A stretch of DNA of 64,000 bases from Desulfobacterales bacterium (GCA_016342285.1 JAEINQ010000001.1:124001-188000); one strand, 5' to 3'. Positions 26,080 through 33,140 are shown, counted from the stretch's first letter. Notes: a model not told the origin generated them from the letters alone. Numbers and translations: made by a program.

Positions 26080-26108
26080 CATATAAAGAGAGATCATAGG
26101 GATGTCAA
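26080..26108 (-). promoter_or_regulatory. Candidate sigma70 promoter between riboswitch and Abi gene
   Basis: On the minus strand TTGACA (26103-26108) and TATATG (26080-26085) are separated by 17 bp. Transcription would begin about 45-50 bases before the ATG, downstream of the riboswitch terminator, so the Abi gene could be expressed independently of it. Confidence 0.6.
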
Positions 26109-26186
26109 TATTTGACTCATCGTCAGAATATTCCAAATCAGATCGCGTTAATATAAAAACACTTGTCTCTATCTACTCCTTGACAT

Positions 26187-26223
26187 AAAAAAAGCCGGGA
26201 AACCACATAGTGGCAACCCGGCT
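26187..26223 (-). terminator. Intrinsic terminator overlapping the riboswitch 3' end
   Basis: The 7-bp stem AGCCGGG/CCCGGCT continues inside with CCAC/GTGG around a short loop, and is followed on the minus strand by seven T. The 5' strand of the stem (GCCGGGTTGCC on the RNA) is also the conserved 3' segment of the aptamer, so ligand binding and termination should exclude each other. Confidence 0.88.
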
Positions 26224-26295
26224 GTCTTTCTTACAACCCTAAAGACCCGTGGCTTTCTGCCCCCATCTCACGATAGGTTTAGCTTTTACACCGCT
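26208..26295 (-). ncRNA. c-di-GMP-I (GEMM) type riboswitch aptamer
   Basis: Read on the minus strand: AAACC, a 6-bp stem CCTATC/GATGGG capped by the GNRA loop GTGA, then GGGCAGAAAGCCACGGGTCT, a GTCTTT/AAAGAC stem, and CAGCCGGGTTGCC. Spacing from the AAACC to the AAAGCC block equals that of the known Vibrio Vc2 aptamer, as I recall it. Two base pairs that are G-C and C-G there appear here as C-G and U-A, consistent with pairing. It lies about 180 bases before the Abi gene and is followed by a terminator. G at the ligand-discriminating position favours c-di-GMP over cGAMP, but an alignment is needed to be sure. Confidence 0.85.
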
Positions 26296-26299
26296 CGAA

Positions 26300-26525
26300 A
26301 TTCAGATCGTATTTTGGGCATTACTGTATCTTTTACTGAACTGCGACTTGTTTGCCAAATCGCATTCAGTTTGTCAATAGTTATTTTGTGCGCTCTCAAA
26401 TTAATCAGTGGTTCGAAATCGGCATTATGTGCAAAGAGTACTATAGCCACGACAAACAAATTGGTTAAAATAGGATTACAAATAGTTAGAGGGCGGACAC
26501 TTTCGACATGATTTTGGGGCTTTTT
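26300..26525. other. AT-rich leader region upstream of the riboswitch; no gene seen
   Basis: No frame with family features lies here. On the minus strand a TTGACA occurs at about 26.37 kb without a good -10. The AT-rich composition ends near 26.5 kb, where the TTAGACAGGAT composite repeat starts. Confidence 0.5.
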
Positions 26526-27005
26526 GTATCAAGGGCCAGAAGCTCTATGATTTTTTGGCACGGATTACGCGGATTGCACGGATTATTTGGAAAAAAAAGC
26601 GTCTTAGACAGGATTAACTGGATGTACATGATTTTTTCAATGGCCGTTTCCGGATGAAACGGCCATTGATGGCATCCGCTGTGCGGAGGGACCACCATTA
26701 TGATTTTGAGAGGCCCAGCATGGATCTTCGATCTGCCTTAGACGTAGGCTTCTTGACTGGTCGTAAAGGGACAAGGGCTTTTTTTTGCACGGATGACGCG
26801 GATTGCACGGATTATTTGGTCGGCCGATCACCTGCTAAAGACCGATAACAGCGGACCGATGACCGAAGAAAACAAAAATAACATCAGGCGCTTCTGTCGA
26901 ACAAATTGGGCCATGCGACTTCGCTTTTCAAGCTACGCCGCACAGGTTTCCTTTGGGCAGGTGCTGCGGTCGTACCTGGCTATATGCCGTGTTGGAAGCC
27001 TTGAA
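26526..27005 (+). repeat. Composite TTAGACAGGAT repeat, most complete copy
   Basis: A CACGGATTACGCGGATT block is followed by TTAGACAGGATTAACTGG, the hairpin TGGCCGTTTC-CGGAT-GAAACGGCCA and TCCGC-TGT-GCGGA. Next come the TCTTGACTGGTCG block, a second CACGGATGACGCGG block, the ACCGATGACCG block and a segment ending near GTGTTGGAAGCC. The last 200 bp recur inverted at 40.16-40.40 kb. Confidence 0.85.
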
Positions 27006-27038
27006 GCAGGTAACTATTGCGATTCAAAAATTCAACCC

Positions 27039-27068
27039 TTGACACAAAGCCGTAATGTTTACTATATA
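27039..27068 (+). promoter_or_regulatory. Candidate promoter of the hipBA operon
   Basis: TTGACA (27039-27044) with TATATA (27063-27068) at 18 bp, or CTATAT at 17 bp, lies about 20 bp before the first ATG of the HipB-like gene. The repeat upstream ends just before it. Confidence 0.6.
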
Positions 27069-27084
27069 ACCCAATACACAAAAT

Positions 27085-27441
27085 ATGGGGATGTATATGG
27101 CACATTCAAACCAGATATCTAACAAATTCCCACCTGAGATCGAAAAGACCATCTCCCGGATTGGTGAAAGAATACGGATCGCACGGAAACGACGGGGGCT
27201 GACCATGGAAGAGATGGCCTCGCGGATGTTTGTTACGCGAAAAACCCTGTCCCGGCTTGAAAACGGCAGCCCCGGCGTGTCCTTGGCCGTTCTGGCTTCG
27301 GCCCTCTGGGTTCTTGGCCTGGAGCGCGAACTTGACCCGGTTGCCTTACCGGAAAGCGATGAGGTCGGGATTTTCCGTGAACGCCAGCGATTGCCGAAAC
27401 GGGTTAGAGGGTTGAAAAAGGAGGATGACCTAGAATTCTAA
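27085..27441 (+). CDS. hipB: HipB-like antitoxin (XRE helix-turn-helix)
   Basis: 118 residues. The helix-turn-helix at about 28-80 reads IRIARKRRGLTMEEMASRMF, then TRKTLSRLENGSPG, the standard XRE pattern. The C-terminal tail is charged and probably disordered. ATG codons at 27085, 27091 and 27097 are all possible; the first is kept because it lies at a normal distance from the promoter. The HipA kinase gene follows after 67 bp that contain a perfect hairpin. Confidence 0.9.
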   Translation: MGMYMAHSNQISNKFPPEIEKTISRIGERIRIARKRRGLTMEEMASRMFVTRKTLSRLENGSPGVSLAVLASALWVLGLERELDPVALPESDEVGIFRERQRLPKRVRGLKKEDDLEF

Positions 27442-27468
27442 AGTTAAAATTGTGGGACAATTTTAACT
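27442..27468 (+). terminator. Perfect 12-bp hairpin between hipB and hipA
   Basis: AGTTAAAATTGT and its complement are separated by GGG, starting one base after the hipB stop. A second small hairpin (GCGGC-TTT-GCCGC) follows at 27476-27488. There is no long T tract, so this may be an attenuator, a processing or stability element, or an operator rather than a full terminator. Confidence 0.6.
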
Positions 27469-27508
27469 GCAGCGCGGCTTTGCCGCTCTAAAAAACAGGG
27501 TATTGTCC

Positions 27509-28738
27509 ATGGCTGAGCGAAAAATCATTGTATTTATATATCTTCCAGGGGAAACGACAGCCGTGCCGGCCGGAATTTTCACCCATGAGGACGACCCGGG
27601 AATCGGGGCCTTCGCTTATGGCCGCAGATACCTTGAAAGGGAAAACGCCCTTGCCGTCGATCCGGTGGCCCTTCCTTTGGGTTCAAACCTGCCTGAAGTA
27701 ACGAATAATTTGGGGCTTTACGGTGCTTTTCGGGACGCGTCTCCAGATTACTGGGGCCGTCTTGTCATGGCGACCGAGGCCCAGACGCCTCCTGAAGCCA
27801 TTTCGGAAATCGACTTCCTACTGGCAGCCAATGCCACACGAGTCGGGAACCTCGACTTTCGCCCGTCACCGGTGGCTCCCGAGACGCTGATTGGACCACC
27901 CCATTTCAACCGACTTGCAGAAATCATTGAAGCCGCTGGCAGTATTGAGTCAGGAGAGGCCATCGAACGCCACCTTCTTCAGCTTCTCCGCCAAGGGACC
28001 AGTGTGGGTGGGGCTCGGCCCAAATGCACGGTCGAATGGGAAGATGCGCTTTGGATTGCCAAATTTCCGGCCCGGGAAGATACCCTTAATATGCCCCGCA
28101 TCGAATACGCAACCATGACTCTGGCGAGACGTTGCGGAATTTGCATTCCCGATGTGCGGATCATCAACATAGGAGAGAAGGACATCTTTCTCAGCAGGCG
28201 GTTCGACCGGGAAAAGACAAAAGAGGGGTGGACCCGCAAGGGTTTTCTCAGCGCGCTCTCACTCATGCAATGGGACGAACGGGACCGCCTGCGCTGGGAT
28301 TACGCCGCCATTGGGGACCAGATGCGCCGTTTTACCCCCGCAGCCGGCATTGAAGAACTGTTTTCCCGCATGATTTTCAACATTCTCGTGAGAAACACGG
28401 ACGACCACCCCCGAAACCATGGATTTGTCATCGACGGCCCGGACCTATCGCTGTCTCCGGCTTACGACATCGTGCCGTCACTGTCCCGTACCGGAATCGG
28501 CACGGATTTTCGCCTTGCCATGTCAGTGGGCAACCAGGGAAGGGAGGCCAACATCGAAAACGCCTTGAGCCGATGCAGCCGTTTCGGGGTTTCGCCTGCC
28601 ACAGGAAAAAAGATGGTGCGGAAGTTGGTCGAAACGGTCGGAACTTGGCGTGATCACTTCGAGGAATGCGGTGTTTCAGGTAACGATATTGATTTGCTGG
28701 CGCCCTCTTTTGAAAACACGACAATCAAAATTATTTAG
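27509..28738 (+). CDS. hipA: HipA-family serine/threonine kinase toxin
   Basis: 409 residues from the ATG at 27509. The TTG two codons earlier is less likely. It has the HipA N-terminal beta-rich subdomain, the P-loop-like TSVGGARPKC, the ATP lysine in LWIAKFP, the catalytic loop MIFNILVRNTDDHPRNHGF and the metal motif SLSPAYDIVPS. HipA kinases phosphorylate aminoacyl-tRNA synthetases or related targets and are neutralised by HipB. The last codons AAA ATT ATT and the TAG stop coincide with the start of a TTTAGACAGGAT repeat, so the C-terminus may be shortened. Confidence 0.94.
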   Translation: MAERKIIVFIYLPGETTAVPAGIFTHEDDPGIGAFAYGRRYLERENALAVDPVALPLGSNLPEVTNNLGLYGAFRDASPDYWGRLVMATEAQTPPEAISEIDFLLAANATRVGNLDFRPSPVAPETLIGPPHFNRLAEIIEAAGSIESGEAIERHLLQLLRQGTSVGGARPKCTVEWEDALWIAKFPAREDTLNMPRIEYATMTLARRCGICIPDVRIINIGEKDIFLSRRFDREKTKEGWTRKGFLSALSLMQWDERDRLRWDYAAIGDQMRRFTPAAGIEELFSRMIFNILVRNTDDHPRNHGFVIDGPDLSLSPAYDIVPSLSRTGIGTDFRLAMSVGNQGREANIENALSRCSRFGVSPATGKKMVRKLVETVGTWRDHFEECGVSGNDIDLLAPSFENTTIKII

Positions 28739-28990
28739 ACAGGATGAACAGGATTTACATGATTAATGAAAAATGTCCGTTTCCGGATGAACCGGCTATT
28801 GACTATCATCCGCTGCACGGACGCAAAGGGCTCTAAGTATTTTTGGCACGGATGACGCGGATTGCACGGATTATTTGGAAAGAAATGATCTTAGACAGGA
28901 TTAACTGGATGTACATGATTTTTTCAATGGCCGTTTCCGGATGAAACGGCCATTGTTGGCTTCATTTGCTGCGCGGAGGTGATGACGCCA
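28733..28990 (+). repeat. Double copy of the TTAGACAGGAT composite repeat
   Basis: A diverged copy starting in the hipA stop (with a decayed hairpin at about 28770-28800) is followed by the CACGGATGACGCGG block and a second, well-preserved copy with the hairpin TGGCCGTTTC-CGGAT-GAAACGGCCA (about 28.93-28.95 kb). Confidence 0.8.
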
Positions 28991-29049
28991 TTCAATTCTC
29001 ATGTGGCCCGGCAAAAAACTCCCTGACACCGAACCGCAACTTTGTTTAG

Positions 29050-29283
29050 TTTCCTCTATATAAGAAACTTTACATTATTGGCGGATATCCTTCATGTATA
29101 AAAGAAACTTACCTGCTGGAATCCGCAGATACCATCTCAAGAGAGTTCAGCGTGCTACAGTCGATCCAGGACAACTACCCAAAATACGTCGTCAGCCTCG
29201 ACACCGAATTCGGCTCAGACATTGAAGGGATCAAAAGGCTCCATTTGATTGAATTCCTACTATCCAAGGAAAACGAACTGTAA
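29050..29283 (+). pseudogene. Remnant of an AAA_14/DUF4143 ATPase (C-terminus)
   Basis: A frame without start reads KKLYIIGGYPSC and then ISREFSVLQSIQDNYPKYVV and GIKRLHLIEFLL before a TAA. The DNYPKYVVSLD and IEFLL segments are the usual C-terminal end of one DUF4143 ATPase subgroup. The Walker motifs are absent, and the GGYP block sits much too close to the tail, suggesting an internal deletion. A TAATTCTGAG decamer is tandemly repeated over the stop. Confidence 0.7.
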
Positions 29284-29330
29284 TTCTGAGTAATTCTGAG
29301 TAGGTTGACGAGAACCGGTCAAGCCAGGAT

Positions 29331-29347
29331 ATCTTTACGGTAAAGAT
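29331..29347. promoter_or_regulatory. Inverted-repeat operator before the MazE-like gene
   Basis: ATCTTTAC-G-GTAAAGAT is a perfect 8+1+8 inverted repeat 20 bp before the ATG. A TTGACG with a GATATC 17 bp later (29305-29333) may be the promoter, so the operator overlaps its -10. Confidence 0.65.
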
Positions 29348-29367
29348 GTAAAGAGAGGGCCAATCCA

Positions 29368-29592
29368 ATGCATATGAGCAAGCTTTCAGCAAAGGGGCAG
29401 GTGACCATACCCGTGGATATTCGAAAAGCGCTCGGAATCGGATCGGGGGACCTGGTTGCCTATGAACTTCAGGGAAAAAGCGTCAAACTGAAGAAAGTCG
29501 AACCTTTTGACGCGGCATACCACGCATCCATTTCTGAAACCCTTGAAGAGTGGCACAGCCCAGAGGACGAAGAGGCCTTCGGTGATTTGTGA
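29368..29592 (+). CDS. MazE/AbrB-type antitoxin
   Basis: 74 residues. MSKLSAKGQVTIPVDIRKAL is the canonical AbrB/MazE swapped-hairpin DNA-binding domain, and the acidic tail (SPEDEEAFGDL) is the toxin-binding part. ATG codons at 29368 and 29374 both work. Its end overlaps the beginning of a PemK/MazF gene that is frameshifted. Confidence 0.92.
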   Translation: MHMSKLSAKGQVTIPVDIRKALGIGSGDLVAYELQGKSVKLKKVEPFDAAYHASISETLEEWHSPEDEEAFGDL

Positions 29593-29913
29593 ATCTTTTG
29601 ATACGGTGGTTGTGCCGTTTCCATTTATCGAAAGTGCGGAGTCAAAAAGACGGCCTGCGCTGGTGCTCAGTAAAAAGGCTTCAACGATCATGGCCACACG
29701 GTCCTGTCCATGATCACCACAAAGCGTCACTCTGCCTGGCCAGGCGATACTGAAATTATTGAACACAACGCTGCCGGCCTTCACCTTCCCTGCCTGGTCC
29801 GCCTAAAGCTGTTCACCCTGGACAACCGCCTGATCGTTCGGAAAATCGGTCGGCTGTCCGAGACTGATGCCCGTCAGTTCCAAAACAAGTCCCGCCCCTA
29901 TTTGTCGTTTTGA
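29582..29913 (+). pseudogene. PemK/MazF-type toxin with a frameshift
   Basis: From GTG 29582 the frame reads FDTVVVPFPFIES and KRRPALVLSKK, the MazF N-terminal beta hairpin. At the A5 run 29672-29676 the frame is lost. One base missing there restores FNDHGHTVLSMITTKRHSAW, PGDTEI, LPCLVRLKLFTLDNRL and IGRLSETD, all conserved PemK/MazF blocks. The toxin is thus inactive unless slippage or a sequencing error at the A run explains the shift. The antitoxin upstream is intact. Confidence 0.85.
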
Positions 29914-29941
29914 TCATCCTGCCGCGACATCCCAGCAGGGG

Positions 29942-30057
29942 TTCACGGGTCAGGTCTCAACAATTAACTTGTCACCAATTTATTATAGTTAAAGATAACG
30001 TTAACAGAAAGGCGCTTTTCCCTACATGCTCCTTGGCACGAAAAGCCGGGAAGCCAC
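29942..30057 (-). repeat. Fragments: RAYT-flank motif (inverted) and a riboswitch-terminator-like scrap
   Basis: GGGTCAGGTCTCAACA at 29948-29964 is the reverse complement of the RAYT boundary motif. At 30031-30057 a 27-bp piece resembles the plus-strand text of the terminator at 26.18-26.21 kb (CCTTG, AAAAGCCGGGAA and CCAC in the same order). No aptamer is attached. No gene lies between 29914 and 30127. Confidence 0.5.
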
Positions 30058-30127
30058 AAAAACTTGTAAATTTAAATTACATATTATAATATACATGTAA
30101 TTTTAAACCCTCAATTCAATTAGAGCT

Positions 30128-31285
30128 ATGTTTGATAGACTTCAAAAACTCAGTTTCAGCTCAGAAGAAACTTGTTTCCTATGGGGGCCTCGCCAGACTG
30201 GGAAAAGCACCCTTCTGAGGCAATTGTTTCCGGATGCCATACGATACGACCTCCTGCTATCTACAGAGTACCAGCGCTTGCTGAGATCACCGCAACTGAT
30301 TCGGGAAGAGTGCATGGCAAAAAGTCTTACGGGCGATACCCAGCAAGATCCGATCATCATAGACGAAATACAAAAGATCCCGGCTTTGATCGACGAGGTT
30401 CACTGGCTGATTGAAAATAGAGGGTTGCGTTTCATCCTCTGCGGGTCCAGCGCAAGAAAATTGAAACGAAGCAGCGGCAGCCTGCTTGGGGGGCGGGCGA
30501 TCCGCTATGATCTCCACCCCCTTGTTTATAATGAAATCCCTGCTTTCAATCTCGACAAAGCCTTGAACGCTGGCCTTATTCCCCGCCACTACAAGAGCAA
30601 GCGCCCTGATCGGTTGATTCAAGCCTATATCGGAGATTATCTCAAAGAGGAAATCGTGGCGGAGGCTCTGACACGCAACATTCCGGCTTTCCAACGTTTC
30701 CTTGATGTCGCGGCGCTGTCAAACGGTGAAATTGTCAACCATTTGAACATCGCCCGGGAATGCGGCGTCTCCAGCCCAACGGTTCGGGAATATTTCCAAA
30801 TTCTTGAAGACACCCTCATTGGTCGGTACTTGCCGGCGTTTCGAAAAAGGAAAAAGCGTCGGCTTATCACCAGCCCAAAATTCTATTTTTTCGACCTTTC
30901 TCCGGTAATTCACTTGAGCCGCCGCGGGCACGTGGCGCAAGGCTCGCCGCTTTTCGGCCGCGCCTTCGAGCATTTTATCTGGATGGAACTTGTCGCATAC
31001 GCCAGTTATTCAGAAACCTATTTTCCCATCGCTTTCTGGCGAACGTCCTCTGGTATGGAAGTGGATTTCATCCTCGGCGACCATGAAATAGCTGTTGAAG
31101 TCAAATCGACGGAAACGGCACTTGACACACACTTAAAGGGGATCCGCCGTTTTCTCGAAGAACATACCGTTCGAAGTAGCCTTCTAATTTCTTTCGATAT
31201 CAATCCGCGTCGGACACAAGACGGGATTGAAATCCTACCGTGGCGTGCCTTTTTAAGCCGACTCTGGAATGGTGAAATTATTTAG
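30128..31285 (+). CDS. AAA_14/DUF4143-family P-loop ATPase
   Basis: 385 residues. Walker A is WGPRQTGKSTLLRQ (about 19-32), Walker B is DPIIIDEIQKIP, the sensor is RFILCGSSARKLK, and the DUF4143 part includes the winged-helix-like GVSSPTVREYFQILEDT and the nuclease-like MEVDFILGDHEIAVEVKS. It is of the same family as the gene at 12.6 kb but clearly a different subgroup. It stands alone behind AT-rich sequence. The stop TAG is shared with a TTAG-type dispersed repeat that follows at once. Confidence 0.92.
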   Translation: MFDRLQKLSFSSEETCFLWGPRQTGKSTLLRQLFPDAIRYDLLLSTEYQRLLRSPQLIREECMAKSLTGDTQQDPIIIDEIQKIPALIDEVHWLIENRGLRFILCGSSARKLKRSSGSLLGGRAIRYDLHPLVYNEIPAFNLDKALNAGLIPRHYKSKRPDRLIQAYIGDYLKEEIVAEALTRNIPAFQRFLDVAALSNGEIVNHLNIARECGVSSPTVREYFQILEDTLIGRYLPAFRKRKKRRLITSPKFYFFDLSPVIHLSRRGHVAQGSPLFGRAFEHFIWMELVAYASYSETYFPIAFWRTSSGMEVDFILGDHEIAVEVKSTETALDTHLKGIRRFLEEHTVRSSLLISFDINPRRTQDGIEILPWRAFLSRLWNGEII

Positions 31286-31396
31286 CAGGCTGTTAGACAG
31301 GATATCAGAATTTTCAGAATCTAAATGATGAATGAAAATAGCCGTTTCTGGATGAAATGGCTATTGATGGCATCCGCTACGCGGAAATGACACCCT
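31284..31396 (+). repeat. TTAGACAGGAT repeat with a substituted hairpin
   Basis: TTAGACAGGAT is followed by the hairpin AATAGCCGTTTC-TGGAT-GAAATGGCTATT and TCCGC-TAC-GCGGA. Relative to the other copies both strands of the stem have changed and pairing is kept, with one G-T pair, which suggests selection on a folded transcript. Confidence 0.8.
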
Positions 31397-31420
31397 TATT
31401 CTATTCTAACGTAAATACTT

Positions 31421-31449
31421 GACAACCCCAATATATGACCTCAATATAG
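31421..31449 (+). promoter_or_regulatory. Candidate promoter of the orphan antitoxin gene
   Basis: TTGACA followed at 17 bp by CAATAT, with several ATATA words around that could be antitoxin sites, lies about 35 bp before the ATG at 31482. Confidence 0.5.
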
Positions 31450-31481
31450 GCTTTATATTAAACCTATTTAAGGGGCCTTTT

Positions 31482-31799
31482 ATGGACCAAATACTTACCC
31501 GATTTGCGGCAAGCATCACCGAACTCAAGAAAAACCCCACGGCCCTGATCAATGAGGCCGACGGAAATCCCGTAGCTATTTTGAATCACAATCGGGCGTC
31601 GGCCTATCTGGTACCGGCCGAGATGTTCGAGGCTATGATGGACATCATGGAAGATGTCGAGCTGGGCCGGCTCATCGACTCCCGGCAGAACGAGATAGAC
31701 CAGGCCGTCGAGGTGACACTCGATGTGGGAACCGGCAAACGCGAACGCGTCTACGAAGCATTAAAGCAGCGCCGGAAGCAAAAAGACATGGTGGAATGA
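31482..31799 (+). CDS. Phd/StbD-type antitoxin without an adjacent toxin
   Basis: 105 residues from the ATG at 31482 with an AGGGG site. It starts MDQILTRFAASITELKKNP, then NPVAILNHNRASAYLVPAEM, the Phd/YefM/StbD fold. The C-terminus (EVTLDVGTGKRERVYEALKQ) is the usual StbD tail. A RelE-type StbE toxin would be expected next but the following sequence is a decayed ribbon-helix-helix antitoxin on the opposite strand. It is therefore an orphan, perhaps left after toxin loss. Confidence 0.85.
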   Translation: MDQILTRFAASITELKKNPTALINEADGNPVAILNHNRASAYLVPAEMFEAMMDIMEDVELGRLIDSRQNEIDQAVEVTLDVGTGKRERVYEALKQRRKQKDMVE

Positions 31800-31801
31800 T
31801 T

Positions 31802-32105
31802 TCAGACAGGATTTCCAGGAGTAACTACATTTGACCCGGCCTGACGCCGGGACCAAATAGGTCTTTTTCCGCCCTCAGGATCGACCAGCCCTAAGTCTTT
31901 TGTTCTCAGTTCAAAAGCAGCCGCATCCTCCCGAGTCCAAACGCCGCAAAGGTCCGCAAAGGTTTCCCGATAATCCTTAGGTTGTGTCGGTTCCAGGCCC
32001 AAGGACTCATTCAACAGCTTTTTGATTGTTTTGTTCAGGCTGAGACCCTGCTGGCGAGCTTTTTCACGAATCCGGGCGTCCAGAGGATCTTCAAATATAC
32101 AACAT
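31802..32105 (-). pseudogene. Decayed ribbon-helix-helix antitoxin
   Basis: From an ATG at 32105 the frame reads M-L-Y-I and is then lost by one extra T near 32093. In the next frame it continues EDPLDARIREKARQQG, LSLNKTIKKLLNESLG and ETFADLCGVW. This is the pattern of FitA/CopG-like antitoxins that precede PIN toxins. The end runs into a repeat (from about 31855), so the true C-terminus is missing, and no PIN gene follows. Confidence 0.65.
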
Positions 32106-32531
32106 CGTGGATGTGCATGACTTAAGTTACGACAGATCCCGATTTATTATCAACCGCAGATAAACGCAGACCGTCGCAGACCCGGCTTCGCCTGAAGGCT
32201 ACGCCGGGCAGGCAGGGAAAGCTTGTTGGCGGTCGACCTGATCGCCAACAAATTTGGATCGCTTCGCGAAGGGTCCGACAGATCCTAAACAACTCCTTTT
32301 ACAACGTGCGCCCTGCAGGGCAACCTCTTTGGGCCGGCCAGGTCGGCCGGTTCAAAAAAGTCGGCGTGTGTCGGCGTGTGTCTGCGGTTAATAACCTGAT
32401 ATATCGCCGTAATTGTGTTCTCGTGCACTAAACAGCGATGCCCCCAGTGCTTTCAGAAATGAATTTCAAGCCGGTGAGAAAAACGCCTCTTTACGCTGAC
32501 TATATTTCAGCCTACTGAAAGATAGTCTTGA
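32106..32531. repeat. Repeat-rich gap: AACCGC/ACGCAGACC family and hairpins, no gene
   Basis: CAACCGCAGATAAACGCAGACC (split here at 32150-32171) recurs as a variant at 42.77-42.80 kb. GTTGGCG and CGCCAAC form a hairpin at about 32.225-32.25 kb. CTTCGCGAAG, and GGCCGGCC near 32335, are further palindromic words. I see no coding region. Confidence 0.6.
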
Positions 32532-33140
32532 CTATTTTTCAGTGGCGACGTTGACGTTCATGGAATCGTAGGTGCGAAAGACCAGGCGTTCGCGTTCGAG
32601 CTTGTTTTCCGGCAGGGGTTCAAGGGAGGCATCTGCAAACCGGCTCGCCAACTCCGCCTTGGACGGAATCGAATCTATCCCCTTGGAAATCTTTTTCCCG
32701 GTCCGGGTGTCGAGAACAACGGCGGTTTGGCCGTCGGAGGCCACGGCCAGGGGAAGTCGGCAGGTATCCACGAGCCGGGCCGCTGAAATGGCTTCCCGTT
32801 CCCGGGAGCCTAATGATCCGGCCGCGCACTTTATCGCTATGAGGCGCCGGCCGCCGGCACTGACCACCACGTCGGCCCGGGACCGGCAGGGCTCGCCCTT
32901 TACTTCAAAGGCGATGGGCACGTTGGTTTCGATATCTTCTCTGGCATACCCCTTTTCCTCCACCAGAAACCGAAGCACGGCCTGGCGGTTGGCTTCGGCA
33001 CCTATGTCGGCGATCTCTTTTCCAGTCAGGTAGTCGATCAGGGTACAGACCTGCTTTTCCACGGATGGCGCCGGGCCCTTTTCGTCCATGCTCTTAAGCT
33101 TCTCTTCGAACTGCTTAAACCGATGGCAGACATTTTTCAT
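32532..33140 (-). CDS. HsdR N-terminal-like (HSDR_N_2) protein
   Basis: 202 residues from the ATG at 33140. An earlier frame start lies inside repeats. The central part (about 75-120) has the restriction-nuclease-like core: YAREDIETNVPIAFEV, RSRADVVVSAGGRRLIAIKC. These match the N-terminal domain of type I restriction subunits as found in small stand-alone proteins. The usual E-x-K is I-K here, so nuclease activity is doubtful. It follows gpmI on the same strand after 470 bp of repeats. Confidence 0.75.
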   Translation of the reverse strand: MKNVCHRFKQFEEKLKSMDEKGPAPSVEKQVCTLIDYLTGKEIADIGAEANRQAVLRFLVEEKGYAREDIETNVPIAFEVKGEPCRSRADVVVSAGGRRLIAIKCAAGSLGSREREAISAARLVDTCRLPLAVASDGQTAVVLDTRTGKKISKGIDSIPSKAELASRFADASLEPLPENKLERERLVFRTYDSMNVNVATEK

